The position numbers and the translations under genes were made by a program. The notes beneath the pieces were generated by a model. The model saw nothing but the letters and a program-made list of their open reading frames with translations. It ran no database searches and was not told the DNA's origin. DNA of 11,684 nucleotides from an uncultured Oscillibacter sp. (GTDB lineage: Bacteria; Bacillota; Clostridia; Oscillospirales; Oscillospiraceae), in the NCBI GenBank assembly GCA_905233795.1, contig CAJOFP010000044.1:1-11684 (forward strand). Reading direction: 5' to 3'. This document shows, piece after piece, positions 6,194-11,684 of this stretch. Each line of letters starts with the position of its first letter. Position 1 is the stretch's first letter.

Positions 6194-7454
6194 GACGCCT
6201 CCGGTCGGCTACGGCTCCGGGATTCAATTAGAACAGGCTATCGGCGGCGAGGAAGTCCAATTCGGACGCGCTTCCGGCGTCCTGCGCTATCAGACCGCCA
6301 ACGGCGGCGAATGGCTTTACAGTCAGCCTTTGCCCGCTTTGACCGGATTCCATACCGGCGTCAGCGCGTGGATTATGGGCGACGGCTCCGGCAGTCAATT
6401 ATATTTTATCGGCCTTGACGCTTCCGGCAATCGCGTTTATATGCCCGCCGTCCTGTCCGATTATACGGGCTGGCGTCAGGTTTATATCCCGCTCGGCTCC
6501 GGCGTCTCTCTTGCCGGGTATTCAATCACGCCGCAAGCGGGCGACGGATGGGCGAACAATCCCGACAACGCCGCCGACGCGACATCCGTTTTATATCTCG
6601 ATCAAATTGTCGCCTCTTATCCCGGCTATTTCGACCATACGCCGCCGGAAATCAATTTAACTTACGCAAGCGGCGAAATCTGGGGGACTGTCCGCGACGA
6701 TACGGACGGATTTTTAGATAAAAATAATATTAGCTTATCTTATAACGGCTATGAAATTTATAATTTCTATTACGAACCCGACCGCGGCTTCTTCTATTTC
6801 GCGCCGCCGGAATACGGTTACAATCCCACACGCGTTACAATTACAGCGAAAGACGCCTCCGGAAATCTCAATCGTGCTTCCGTTGACATCCCGTTTGAAA
6901 ATTATAACGCCGGCGCGTTCAACGATATAGAAAATTATTGGGCGGCGGATTATATCAATTATTTATATAATCAAGCCATCGTCGAGCCTTATTCAGACGG
7001 CGGCTATCATCCCTATGACGCGATTACCCGTTTAGAATTTGCCGTCATGCTTGCCCGCGCTTCCAAACTCGAACAAAAAGATTATTCATATATTATTCTG
7101 CCTTACGCCGATTTAGATCAAATCCCTGTGACAGCCTATCCGGCTTTAAGAGCCTTATACGCCGAAAATATCATGCGCGGCACACAGGGCGACGACGGAA
7201 AATTATATTTACTGCCCAATAACAGCCTGACCCGCGCCCAAGCGTCCGCCATGATAGGCCGTTCCCAGAATCGCGGCTATCCCGCCGCCGAATTATCTTT
7301 CCCCGACGCGTATTTAATCCCCAATTACGCGGTCTCCCATATTCAAGTCATGGCGGCGCGTGAGATTTTACAGGGCTTCTCCGACGGCACATTCCGCCCA
7401 CATGACCCAATCAGCCGCGGACAAATGGCGAAAATTTTATATTTCCTCGCGTAA
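5907..7454 (+). CDS. C-terminal part of the same protein: beta-sandwich region and three SLH domains
   Basis: In the +1 frame the protein continues from about SGRVISELYLNPGDS, an Ig-like repeat of the type found in bacterial surface proteins. A region with the character of a carbohydrate-binding beta-sandwich follows (about 6180-6640: ENFETPPVGYGSG..., GWRQVYIPLG..., VLYLDQIVAS). Another Ig-like module (HTPPEINLTYASGEIWGTVRD) is next. Three S-layer-homology repeats lie at about 6918-7061 (FNDIENYWAADYINYLY), 7104-7265 (YADLDQIPVTAYPALRALY) and 7299-7451 (FPDAYLIPNYAVSHI... and GFSDGTFRPHDPISRGQMAK). SLH repeats usually bind pyruvylated secondary cell-wall polymer and would hold the enzyme on the surface. 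A GTG at 6030 lies inside this frame but has no ribosome site and falls mid-domain, so I do not treat it as a separate gene start. Confidence 0.85.
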   Translation, partial: SGRVISELYLNPGDSIKLTASATWAHQNLKADQTAFDWIAGVDAATGVSLGEFYETGVFTATTPGTGSIAISAGEKYLYIPVTITRPPLRELENFETPPVGYGSGIQLEQAIGGEEVQFGRASGVLRYQTANGGEWLYSQPLPALTGFHTGVSAWIMGDGSGSQLYFIGLDASGNRVYMPAVLSDYTGWRQVYIPLGSGVSLAGYSITPQAGDGWANNPDNAADATSVLYLDQIVASYPGYFDHTPPEINLTYASGEIWGTVRDDTDGFLDKNNISLSYNGYEIYNFYYEPDRGFFYFAPPEYGYNPTRVTITAKDASGNLNRASVDIPFENYNAGAFNDIENYWAADYINYLYNQAIVEPYSDGGYHPYDAITRLEFAVMLARASKLEQKDYSYIILPYADLDQIPVTAYPALRALYAENIMRGTQGDDGKLYLLPNNSLTRAQASAMIGRSQNRGYPAAELSFPDAYLIPNYAVSHIQVMAAREILQGFSDGTFRPHDPISRGQMAKILYFLA

Positions 7455-7505
7455 TCACGCAAATTATTTTTCTAATTATAATAATTAAAATATAATTATA
7501 AAATA

Positions 7506-7560
7506 AAAACGCCGGAACCGTCCTGATTTTTTCCGGTCAAGACAGCTTCGGCGTTTTTTT
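7506..7560. terminator. Bidirectional rho-independent terminator between convergent genes
   Basis: AAAACGCCG (7506-7514) pairs perfectly with CGGCGTTTT (7549-7557). T-runs follow on the right and, on the other strand, on the left. An inner ACCG/CGGT pairing shortens the long loop. It sits 51 nt after the SLH gene stop (7454) and 21 nt beyond the end of the leftward small gene (7581), so it can serve both. Confidence 0.8.
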
Positions 7561-7580
7561 ATTATATTTTTATTATATTT

Positions 7581-7760
7581 TTATTTCATATCTGAAATAA
7601 TATTATCCACGGCGCGATCCACGGCAATCCCCAATTTCCGTATGCTCTTTCCGACCTGCGTTTTCATCGGGTCTTTCCCATATGGCATCATCGCGCCCGC
7701 CGCCGCGCCGGCTATCAGACCCGCTCCCATTCCCGCCAAAAATCCGACTGTCTTATTCAA
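7581..7760 (-). CDS. 59-residue glycine-zipper (YtxH-like) small protein, TTG start
   Basis: On the minus strand a frame starts at TTG (7760-7758), 7 nt after a GGGGG ribosome site, and ends at TAA (7583-7581). The product starts NKTVGFLAGMGAGLIAG after the initiator. Residues 6-25 form a glycine-zipper hydrophobic segment (GxxxGxGxGxxxG spacing); an amphipathic C-terminal part follows (KTQVGKSIRKLGIAVDRAVD). This resembles the small YtxH-type envelope proteins of Bacillota, whose role is poorly defined, but the match is by character only. Codon use (GCG, GCC, CGG) is like real genes here and unlike the A/T spacer around it. The same non-AUG start with a G-rich site is used by the methyltransferase at 9739. 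It lies about 340 nt after the acidic gene, too far to assume a shared transcript. Confidence 0.6.
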   Translation of the reverse strand: MNKTVGFLAGMGAGLIAGAAAGAMMPYGKDPMKTQVGKSIRKLGIAVDRAVDNIISDMK

Positions 7761-7851
7761 TTCCTTACCCCCGTTCTTACATATCCGTTTTTATATTTTT
7801 ATTCTCTTCTCTATTCTATTTATAATATAACCCGTAAATTTGAAATTATAC

Positions 7852-7877
7852 GCGATTTTAAATCCGCCTGAAATCGC
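7852..7877. repeat. Inverted repeat, 7-bp arms
   Basis: GCGATTT (7852-7858) and AAATCGC (7871-7877) flank a 12-nt loop about 90 nt upstream of the TTG start of the small leftward gene. It could be an operator or, on the plus strand, a weak terminator, as a T-rich run follows near 7885. Confidence 0.3.
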
Positions 7878-7900
7878 AATTCAATTTTTTATTTTATTCC

Positions 7901-7960
7901 AATATTTACAATTTATTCATATTTCACGAAAATATTTACAATTTATTCACATTTCGCCCA
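7901..7960. repeat. Two tandem 30-bp direct repeats in an intergenic region
   Basis: Copies at 7901-7930 and 7931-7960 match at 26 of 30 positions. The first 19 bases (AATATTTACAATTTATTCA) are identical and ATTTC at positions 21-25 is too. There are only two copies with no spacer, so this is not a CRISPR array. It lies upstream of the leftward small gene and may be a duplicated protein-binding site or a simple slippage duplication. Confidence 0.6.
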
Positions 7961-8059
7961 CACTTTCGCCATATTTATCCCGTATAATCCAAAATCAGCA
8001 AAGGGTTCTCCCAGCCCGATGCGTTTTCTCCCTCCTATTTTATTATATACACGCGACAT
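7943..8059 (-). CDS. Possible 38-residue peptide (doubtful)
   Basis: A minus-strand frame from ATG 8059 to TAA 7943 reads MSRVYNKIGGRKR, then IGLGEPFADFGLYGI, then NMAKVWAKCE. It has no ribosome site before its ATG. Instead an excellent AGGAGGGAG sits inside the frame, 10-16 nt before the GLGEPF segment, where no ATG, GTG or TTG follows at the right spacing. The C-terminal half has more protein-like composition than the flanks and resembles a gene remnant or a peptide with an unusual start. I recognise no family. The overlap with the 30-bp repeat argues for caution. Confidence 0.18.
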   Translation of the reverse strand: MSRVYNKIGGRKRIGLGEPFADFGLYGINMAKVWAKCE

Positions 8060-8101
8060 ATTAAGACAGGAACCGTCTCCGGTTCCTGTCCGCGTTTTTT
8101 T
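8051..8101 (+). terminator. Strong hairpin with T-run on the plus strand
   Basis: GACAGGAACCG (8065-8075), loop TCTC, and CGGTTCCTGTC (8080-8090) form a perfect 11-bp stem. ACGCG (8051-8055) can add to CGCGT (8091-8095) across a bulge, and seven Ts follow (8095-8101). As a terminator it is better oriented for plus-strand transcription, although the nearest gene end (8103) is on the minus strand, where the hairpin is followed only by TTAATA. It probably serves the leftward gene weakly, or ends an unidentified plus-strand transcript. Confidence 0.6.
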
Positions 8102-8102
8102 A

Positions 8103-8702
8103 TCACAACAAATCCGCCAAATTCGACGCCATTTCTTCTTCCGGCGTCGCCTTTCTATCCTCCGTCTCCCCCATACGCCGCCGCGCTTCTTGAAGCAATC
8201 GCTCCGCCGCTTGGACAGACGCTTCGTCCACATCCATCCCCCGCGCCTTGCCGCTTTCACATTCTTTCAAATCCGACTGAATTTCCGCCATGACCGCCCG
8301 CACTTGATCCCGCGTTTTCGCCGCCGCTAATTTCCGCGCCAGTTTCGCGGCATTGATACCGACCGCGCCGCCCACACTTTCACTCTCATTTTCCGCGTCG
8401 TCCGTAAAATCCGCGTCCGCGTTCTGATTCTCCGTGAAATCCGCGTCCGCGTTTTCGTTGGACGCTTCCGGTAAATCCAAATCCGCGTTTAAACTTTCAG
8501 TAAACGCTGATTTTCCCGCCGCGCTGATTTCTACCGTGTCCCTTTTCGATATTCTGTCTCTTTGGGAGACGGCGCCCATATCCGCGTCCGCGCTTCGCGT
8601 ATTTTCATAATTTTTATTATCTTGATTCAAATTATCAAAATTTTGATAAACTTTCCGATACGCGGCGTATCCTCCCATTTCTGAAATATTCATATTATAC
8701 AT
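8103..8702 (-). CDS. Acidic protein with an FlgM-like motif, function unknown
   Basis: The 199-residue product has three parts. The N-terminal part ends in RDTVEISAAGKSAF (54-67), resembling the R-D-x-V-E-I-S motif near the start of FlgM-type anti-sigma factors. The middle is disordered and very acidic with a ten-residue repeat (NADLDLP, NADADFTE, NADADFTD; about 72-101), encoded by a 30-bp DNA tandem repeat. The C-terminal part is helical and charged (LARKLAAAKTRDQVRAVMAE..., ERLLQEARRRMG; about 119-178). FlgM proteins are usually near 100 residues and have a different C-terminus, so I do not call it FlgM. AAAGGG lies 9 nt before the ATG at 8702. It lies 80 nt after the methyltransferase on the same strand with no terminator seen between them. 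Confidence 0.7.
   Translation of the reverse strand: MYNMNISEMGGYAAYRKVYQNFDNLNQDNKNYENTRSADADMGAVSQRDRISKRDTVEISAAGKSAFTESLNADLDLPEASNENADADFTENQNADADFTDDAENESESVGGAVGINAAKLARKLAAAKTRDQVRAVMAEIQSDLKECESGKARGMDVDEASVQAAERLLQEARRRMGETEDRKATPEEEMASNLADLL
8401..8460. repeat. 30-bp tandem repeat inside the acidic gene
   Basis: Copies at 8401-8430 and 8431-8460 agree at about 25 of 30 positions and share AAATCCGCGTCCGCGTT. On the minus strand they encode the repeated NADADFT unit. A third, more diverged unit (NADLDLP) lies just beyond. The period is a multiple of three, so gain or loss keeps the frame. Confidence 0.7.
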
Positions 8703-8782
8703 ATTATAACGCCCTTTCGTATAATATAAAATATAAAATATAATAAACAGGCGTAAAACTTGAATCGAATTTTAATAAGATT

Positions 8783-9739
8783 TTATTTTTTCTCGGCGCG
8801 TACAAGCCAGCGATCCGCGTCCCGCGCCGGGGGTTTGCCCGATAAATCGCCCGTGATTTGAATCCGCGTAAATCCAGCGTCAGACAGAAATTCCCGTAAT
8901 TGCTCTTCACTCCATGCCCGTTCCTGATGTTCCTCAAATCGCCGATCCCATGCCCCGTCCGGTCTTTGGGAAAATAAATCCACTTGATAGACGCAAATTC
9001 CCGTTTTTTCCGTGAAAAACGTCCGCCAGACGCAAAATATATGATTCGATTCATCCATGTATATTTTTTTGTCCATGCGGCGCAGTTTACGCGGCGTGTT
9101 GACATCAAATAAAAACAATCCGCCGGGACGCAAAAATTGATAGACGCGCCGGAACGTCTCGCGCAAATCGGATTCTGAAATTAAATAATTTAACGCGTCC
9201 AGCGTTGATATAGCGGCGTCGACTTCCTGCCGCCCCAAATCCAGACGACTCATGGACTGCCGGACGAATAAAGGCGGGGAAAATCCCGGATACGCCGCCG
9301 CTTTTCCCATCGCTTCCGTCAGCATTTCCGACGACGCGTCCACGGCGATAACGCGATAGCCTTTACGCGATAACAGCCACGCGATTGTGCCTGTCCCACA
9401 GCCCAAATCTAAAATCGTTTTGAAACCGCGCCGCCGAAACTGTCTGATTAAAAAAGCGGCGCGTTTGTCATAATCGGCGTCCGTCATTAACGCGTCATAA
9501 CTTTCAGATAAGGCGCCATAGGCCGTTATATCGCGTTTTGTATCGCTGTTATATTCGCGCCGTTTGAAACCGCGTTTGAGCCTGATTTTCAATTTTTTTA
9601 TTTTATCATTTTTCGCGTGTTTTCGTTTTGATTCGCCTTTATAATAAAATTTACAAAATTTACGGGATTTATTTAATTTATTTAATTCCGCGTTTTTATT
9701 CTTTTCATGTTTTTCCGAGTTCTGATCGCTTGCGTTCAC
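8783..9739 (-). CDS. Class I SAM-dependent methyltransferase with a basic N-terminal extension
   Basis: The domain from about residue 72 contains YGALSESYDALM (74-85), motif I ILDLGCGTG (109-117), the acidic end of strand two VIAVDASSEML (130-140), STLDALNYL (178-186) and LRPGGLFLFDVNTP (203-216). This is the layout of small-molecule-type methyltransferases such as YqeM-like proteins; the substrate is unknown. Start: GTG at 9739-9737, overlapping the TGA of the upstream regulator as GTGA, with GGGGG 7 nt upstream. Reading from GTG gives 318 residues, of which the first 70 or so are a Lys/Arg/Asn-rich, A/T-encoded stretch (EKNKNAELNKLNK, KIKKLKIRLKRGFKRR). No ATG, GTG or TTG exists in that stretch, so the extension is probably translated. 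It may bind nucleic acid or be a disordered linker. Confidence 0.8.
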   Translation of the reverse strand: MNASDQNSEKHEKNKNAELNKLNKSRKFCKFYYKGESKRKHAKNDKIKKLKIRLKRGFKRREYNSDTKRDITAYGALSESYDALMTDADYDKRAAFLIRQFRRRGFKTILDLGCGTGTIAWLLSRKGYRVIAVDASSEMLTEAMGKAAAYPGFSPPLFVRQSMSRLDLGRQEVDAAISTLDALNYLISESDLRETFRRVYQFLRPGGLFLFDVNTPRKLRRMDKKIYMDESNHIFCVWRTFFTEKTGICVYQVDLFSQRPDGAWDRRFEEHQERAWSEEQLREFLSDAGFTRIQITGDLSGKPPARDADRWLVRAEKK

Positions 9740-10056
9740 GTTCCTTCCCCCTTCGGGACAGCGGATTCCGCCGTCCGTATGCGATTTAAAATACGTTCGT
9801 AACCGCCTGAGCCATAATTTAAAGAACGGCTGACGCGGCTGACAGTCGCGCTGGACGCGCCTGTCCGCCGTAAAATCTCGTGATAAACCTGACCGTCGTG
9901 GAGCAGAGCCGCCACCTGAAAACGCTGTTCCATGGCGCGCAATTCCGAGACGGTGCATAAATCCTGAAAAAAATCGTAACAGTCCTGTTCGGTTTTTAAT
10001 TGCAAAATAGCGCGGTACAGATCGTCTGTTTTCGCCTTTTTTCCGATTTTCGTCAT
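9736..10056 (-). CDS. YerC/YecD-type TrpR-related DNA-binding protein
   Basis: A 106-residue member of the TrpR/YerC-YecD family, small helical repressors with a helix-turn-helix; the Bacillota members have no firmly known ligand. The core is YRAILQLKTEQDCYDFFQDL (14-33), LCTVSELRAMEQRFQVAALL (33-52) and the DNA-reading helices YHEILRRTGASSATVSRVSR (58-77), followed by SLNYGSGGY. Length matches relatives of about 100 residues. Start chosen at ATG 10056 because AAAGGA lies 10 nt upstream. A longer frame from 10206 would place the promoter (10098-10126) inside the gene. Its stop overlaps the methyltransferase start by four bases, so the two are probably translationally coupled and in one operon. 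Confidence 0.85.
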   Translation of the reverse strand: MTKIGKKAKTDDLYRAILQLKTEQDCYDFFQDLCTVSELRAMEQRFQVAALLHDGQVYHEILRRTGASSATVSRVSRSLNYGSGGYERILNRIRTAESAVPKGEGT

Positions 10057-10097
10057 AAAAACCGTCCTTTCCGAATGTAAAATCAAAACCCGGAAAG

Positions 10098-10126
10098 ATT
10101 TTATCATATTTTCATAGAGATGTAAA
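10098..10126 (-). promoter_or_regulatory. Sigma-A-type promoter of the YerC-like gene
   Basis: On the minus strand, TTTACA (10126-10121) is 17 nt from TAAAAT (10103-10098). The predicted start near 10091 gives a leader of about 35 nt containing the AAAGGA site. Confidence 0.5.
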
Positions 10127-10355
10127 GAATAGCTTTCGCGGCTTGATTTTTTCGGGAACGCTTTTATAATAATTATTATATTTATCCCGCGTTTATCCTG
10201 AATCAATATTTATATTTATAAAATTCATGAAATATTCACGAAATCAGGCTGAAAATAATATAAATAAAATCATATAAAAACAAAATCAAAAAGCGTCGAA
10301 ATATCAAAATATAAAAATATAAAAAATATAAACGCAAGGGGGGAAAAATCAAATT
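10127..10355. other. Divergent A/T-rich spacer between the YerC-like and LTA-synthase-like genes
   Basis: No gene or strong hairpin was seen on either strand. A weak rightward promoter candidate (TTCACG, 18 nt, TATAAA) lies near 10235-10265. The AAGGGGGG ribosome site of the next gene is at 10336-10343. Confidence 0.3.
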
Positions 10356-11684
10356 ATGCGATATAATCGAAAAATCCGGTCTTTCCGTACAAATATAAAA
10401 TCGCCCATAAAATCGCCCGGATTTTCGCCGCGTTTTTTATTATATATTTTATTATTTATATTTTTTTCTATCTTCATCGCCTTTTTTATCGCCGGTTTCG
10501 CCTTATGGATTCAGCCGTTTGATTTTATGGATTTAATTTCCAGATTCACGGAAAAACCGGTCTTAATTTTTTTAAATCTTCTGCCGGTCTGGATAATTTT
10601 ATTTATACTCGCGTTTTTATTCGGCAATCTTTTTTTCGCCGCGTCTTGCGTAAATTTGATTCTATCTATATTATCCGTCGCCAATCGTTTAAAAATCCAG
10701 ATTCGGGATGAGCCGGTCTTTCCGCGTGATTTCACGCTTCTCAAAGAGGCGGGACGCGCCGCCAATGATTACGCGATTCAAATCCCGTGGGATATAATTT
10801 TTATAATTTTATTAACAAGCGCGTTGTTTTTGCTACTGGGCATGAAAATTTCCGCCTTTCCGACGTATTGGCGCGGTTGGAAAACGCGTATATTTTCCGT
10901 TATTTTATTTTCTGTCATTTTATTTATTTTAATTTTCACGCTTTTCCAGTCCGATCATATCTATAACGCGAATAGTCTTGACGTATCTATTCAGGAGCGT
11001 TTATCCGTCGTATTCAACGAAAACGGATTTATTTATAATTTCTTTCACCAGTTTACAAAATATCAGGTTGACCGCCCCGCCGGATACAGTCGGACGCGTG
11101 CTATGGAATTAGATAACGCGTTATTATATCAAGATAATAATTATAATAATTCAATTAACGCGCCGGAAGATAATTCCGTAAATAATTTAATTAAAAATAA
11201 TCCCGCGCCGGTGAATATTGTTTTCGTCATGAACGAGGCCTTTTCCGATATTACCGACAATCCGGCTTTCGCTTTCACGCCGGATAATGACCCCTTGTCC
11301 AATCTCCACGCGATACAGGCGGACCCTCACGCGATTTCATTGCGCTGTGTCGTCCCCGGCTTCGCGGGCGGTACGGCGAATACGGAATTTGATGTCTGCA
11401 CGGGCATACAGACCAACGCGCTGGGCGCGTCCACCACTTCCGCCATGCGAACCGTCAATCGCAATCTGGACAGCCTGTTTAGAATCTTCAATCAGGAAAA
11501 CTATCAAACCGCGTTTTACCATCCCGGCGACGATTGGTTTTATAACCGTGAAAATGTCTATCACTGGTTCGGCGCGGAAAAAACTTTATTTATTGACGAA
11601 ATGGACGCGCCGGAATATAAAGGCCGCTGGGTTACGGATTCTTATTTCGCGGGCGTAATCGAACGCGCTCTTGACGACGCTTTA
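10356..11684 (+). CDS. LTA synthase family (LtaS-type) membrane sulfatase-fold protein, C-terminus off the right edge
   Basis: The frame is open through the last base (443 codons), so the 3' end is missing. Membrane segments lie near 27-51, 69-90, 93-110, 145-163 and 179-197: five helices, as in LtaS. The loop IRDEPVFPRDFTLLKEAG (116-133) is a family hallmark. The extracellular sulfatase-like domain starts at NIVFVMNEAFSD (287-298), whose E294 matches the metal-binding glutamate, and GFAGGTANTEFDVCTG (335-350) holds the nucleophile threonine (T340). The later metal-binding Asp-His pair would lie beyond the window. Such enzymes transfer glycerol phosphate onto glycolipid to build lipoteichoic acid or modify cell-wall glycans; which one cannot be told here. 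An Asn-rich stretch (258-283) separates membrane and catalytic parts. AAGGGGGG lies 12 nt before the ATG. Confidence 0.85.
   Translation, partial: MRYNRKIRSFRTNIKSPIKSPGFSPRFLLYILLFIFFSIFIAFFIAGFALWIQPFDFMDLISRFTEKPVLIFLNLLPVWIILFILAFLFGNLFFAASCVNLILSILSVANRLKIQIRDEPVFPRDFTLLKEAGRAANDYAIQIPWDIIFIILLTSALFLLLGMKISAFPTYWRGWKTRIFSVILFSVILFILIFTLFQSDHIYNANSLDVSIQERLSVVFNENGFIYNFFHQFTKYQVDRPAGYSRTRAMELDNALLYQDNNYNNSINAPEDNSVNNLIKNNPAPVNIVFVMNEAFSDITDNPAFAFTPDNDPLSNLHAIQADPHAISLRCVVPGFAGGTANTEFDVCTGIQTNALGASTTSAMRTVNRNLDSLFRIFNQENYQTAFYHPGDDWFYNRENVYHWFGAEKTLFIDEMDAPEYKGRWVTDSYFAGVIERALDDAL

Noticed and set aside
6030..7454. A separate gene starting with GTG at 6030
   Set aside because: The frame is continuous and protein-like well upstream of 6030, there is no ribosome site, and the upstream half lacks its C-terminus; one frameshifted gene explains all of it.
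7901..7960. CRISPR-like repeats
   Set aside because: Only two copies, directly adjacent with no spacers and no cas genes.
7981..8030. Purine riboswitch, because of a CGTATAATCC start
   Set aside because: The second and third helices and their conserved loop bases are absent.
8704..9108. A minus-strand reading frame overlapping the methyltransferase end
   Set aside because: It is an alternative frame of a clearly real methyltransferase, with no ribosome site or recognisable domain.
10057..10206. A longer YerC-like protein starting at 10206
   Set aside because: The extra 50 residues are unlike the family, and a good promoter and ribosome site lie inside that stretch.
11287..11658. A plus-strand frame near the right edge as a gene
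   Set aside because: It is out of frame with the LtaS-type gene, whose motifs and membrane helices run through the same bases.

Overview
The window reads as chromosomal DNA of a low-GC Gram-positive bacterium, most likely an uncultured clostridium-like member of the Bacillota. Four genes point there: a lipoteichoic-acid-synthase-type enzyme, a secreted enzyme with S-layer-homology (SLH) repeats, a YerC/TrpR-like repressor, and the adjacent hslO, trmN6 and rsmI genes. Composition is striking. Genes use GC-rich codons (GCG, CGC, GGC), while the spacers are almost pure A/T, and short A/T tracts also occur inside coding regions. No tRNA, rRNA, insertion sequence, CRISPR array or phage gene was seen.

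Layout. At the left edge a minus-strand AIM24-like gene begins (1-35), with its own extended -10 promoter and a hairpin-rich leader. A very A/T-rich divergent spacer follows. A tandemly duplicated 21-bp extended -10 promoter then precedes a small four-helix membrane protein (567-1064) and a membrane-anchored orphan (1256-1516), closed by a terminator. A compact non-coding RNA candidate with a near-ideal promoter lies at 1613-1735. The plus strand continues with hslO, trmN6, rsmI and a secreted phosphodiester glycosidase with three SLH repeats. That last gene is broken by a frameshift near 5910. No strong terminator separates these four, so they may share transcripts. A bidirectional terminator (7506-7560) separates them from a leftward group.

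The leftward group contains a YerC/TrpR-like regulator overlapping a SAM methyltransferase by GTGA, an acidic protein with a FlgM-like motif, and a 59-residue glycine-zipper protein not usually caught by ORF callers. At the right edge a divergent LTA-synthase-family gene starts at 10356 and runs off the window.

Functionally, hslO (redox-activated chaperone), trmN6 and rsmI (tRNA and 16S rRNA modification) are housekeeping genes. The SLH glycosidase and the LTA-synthase-like protein concern the cell surface. I found no multi-gene defence or biosynthetic system. The observations most worth follow-up are the two compact in-frame deletions in HslO (one in its zinc/redox switch), the small-RNA candidate, the duplicated promoter, the AIM24 leader and the frameshifted SLH protein.
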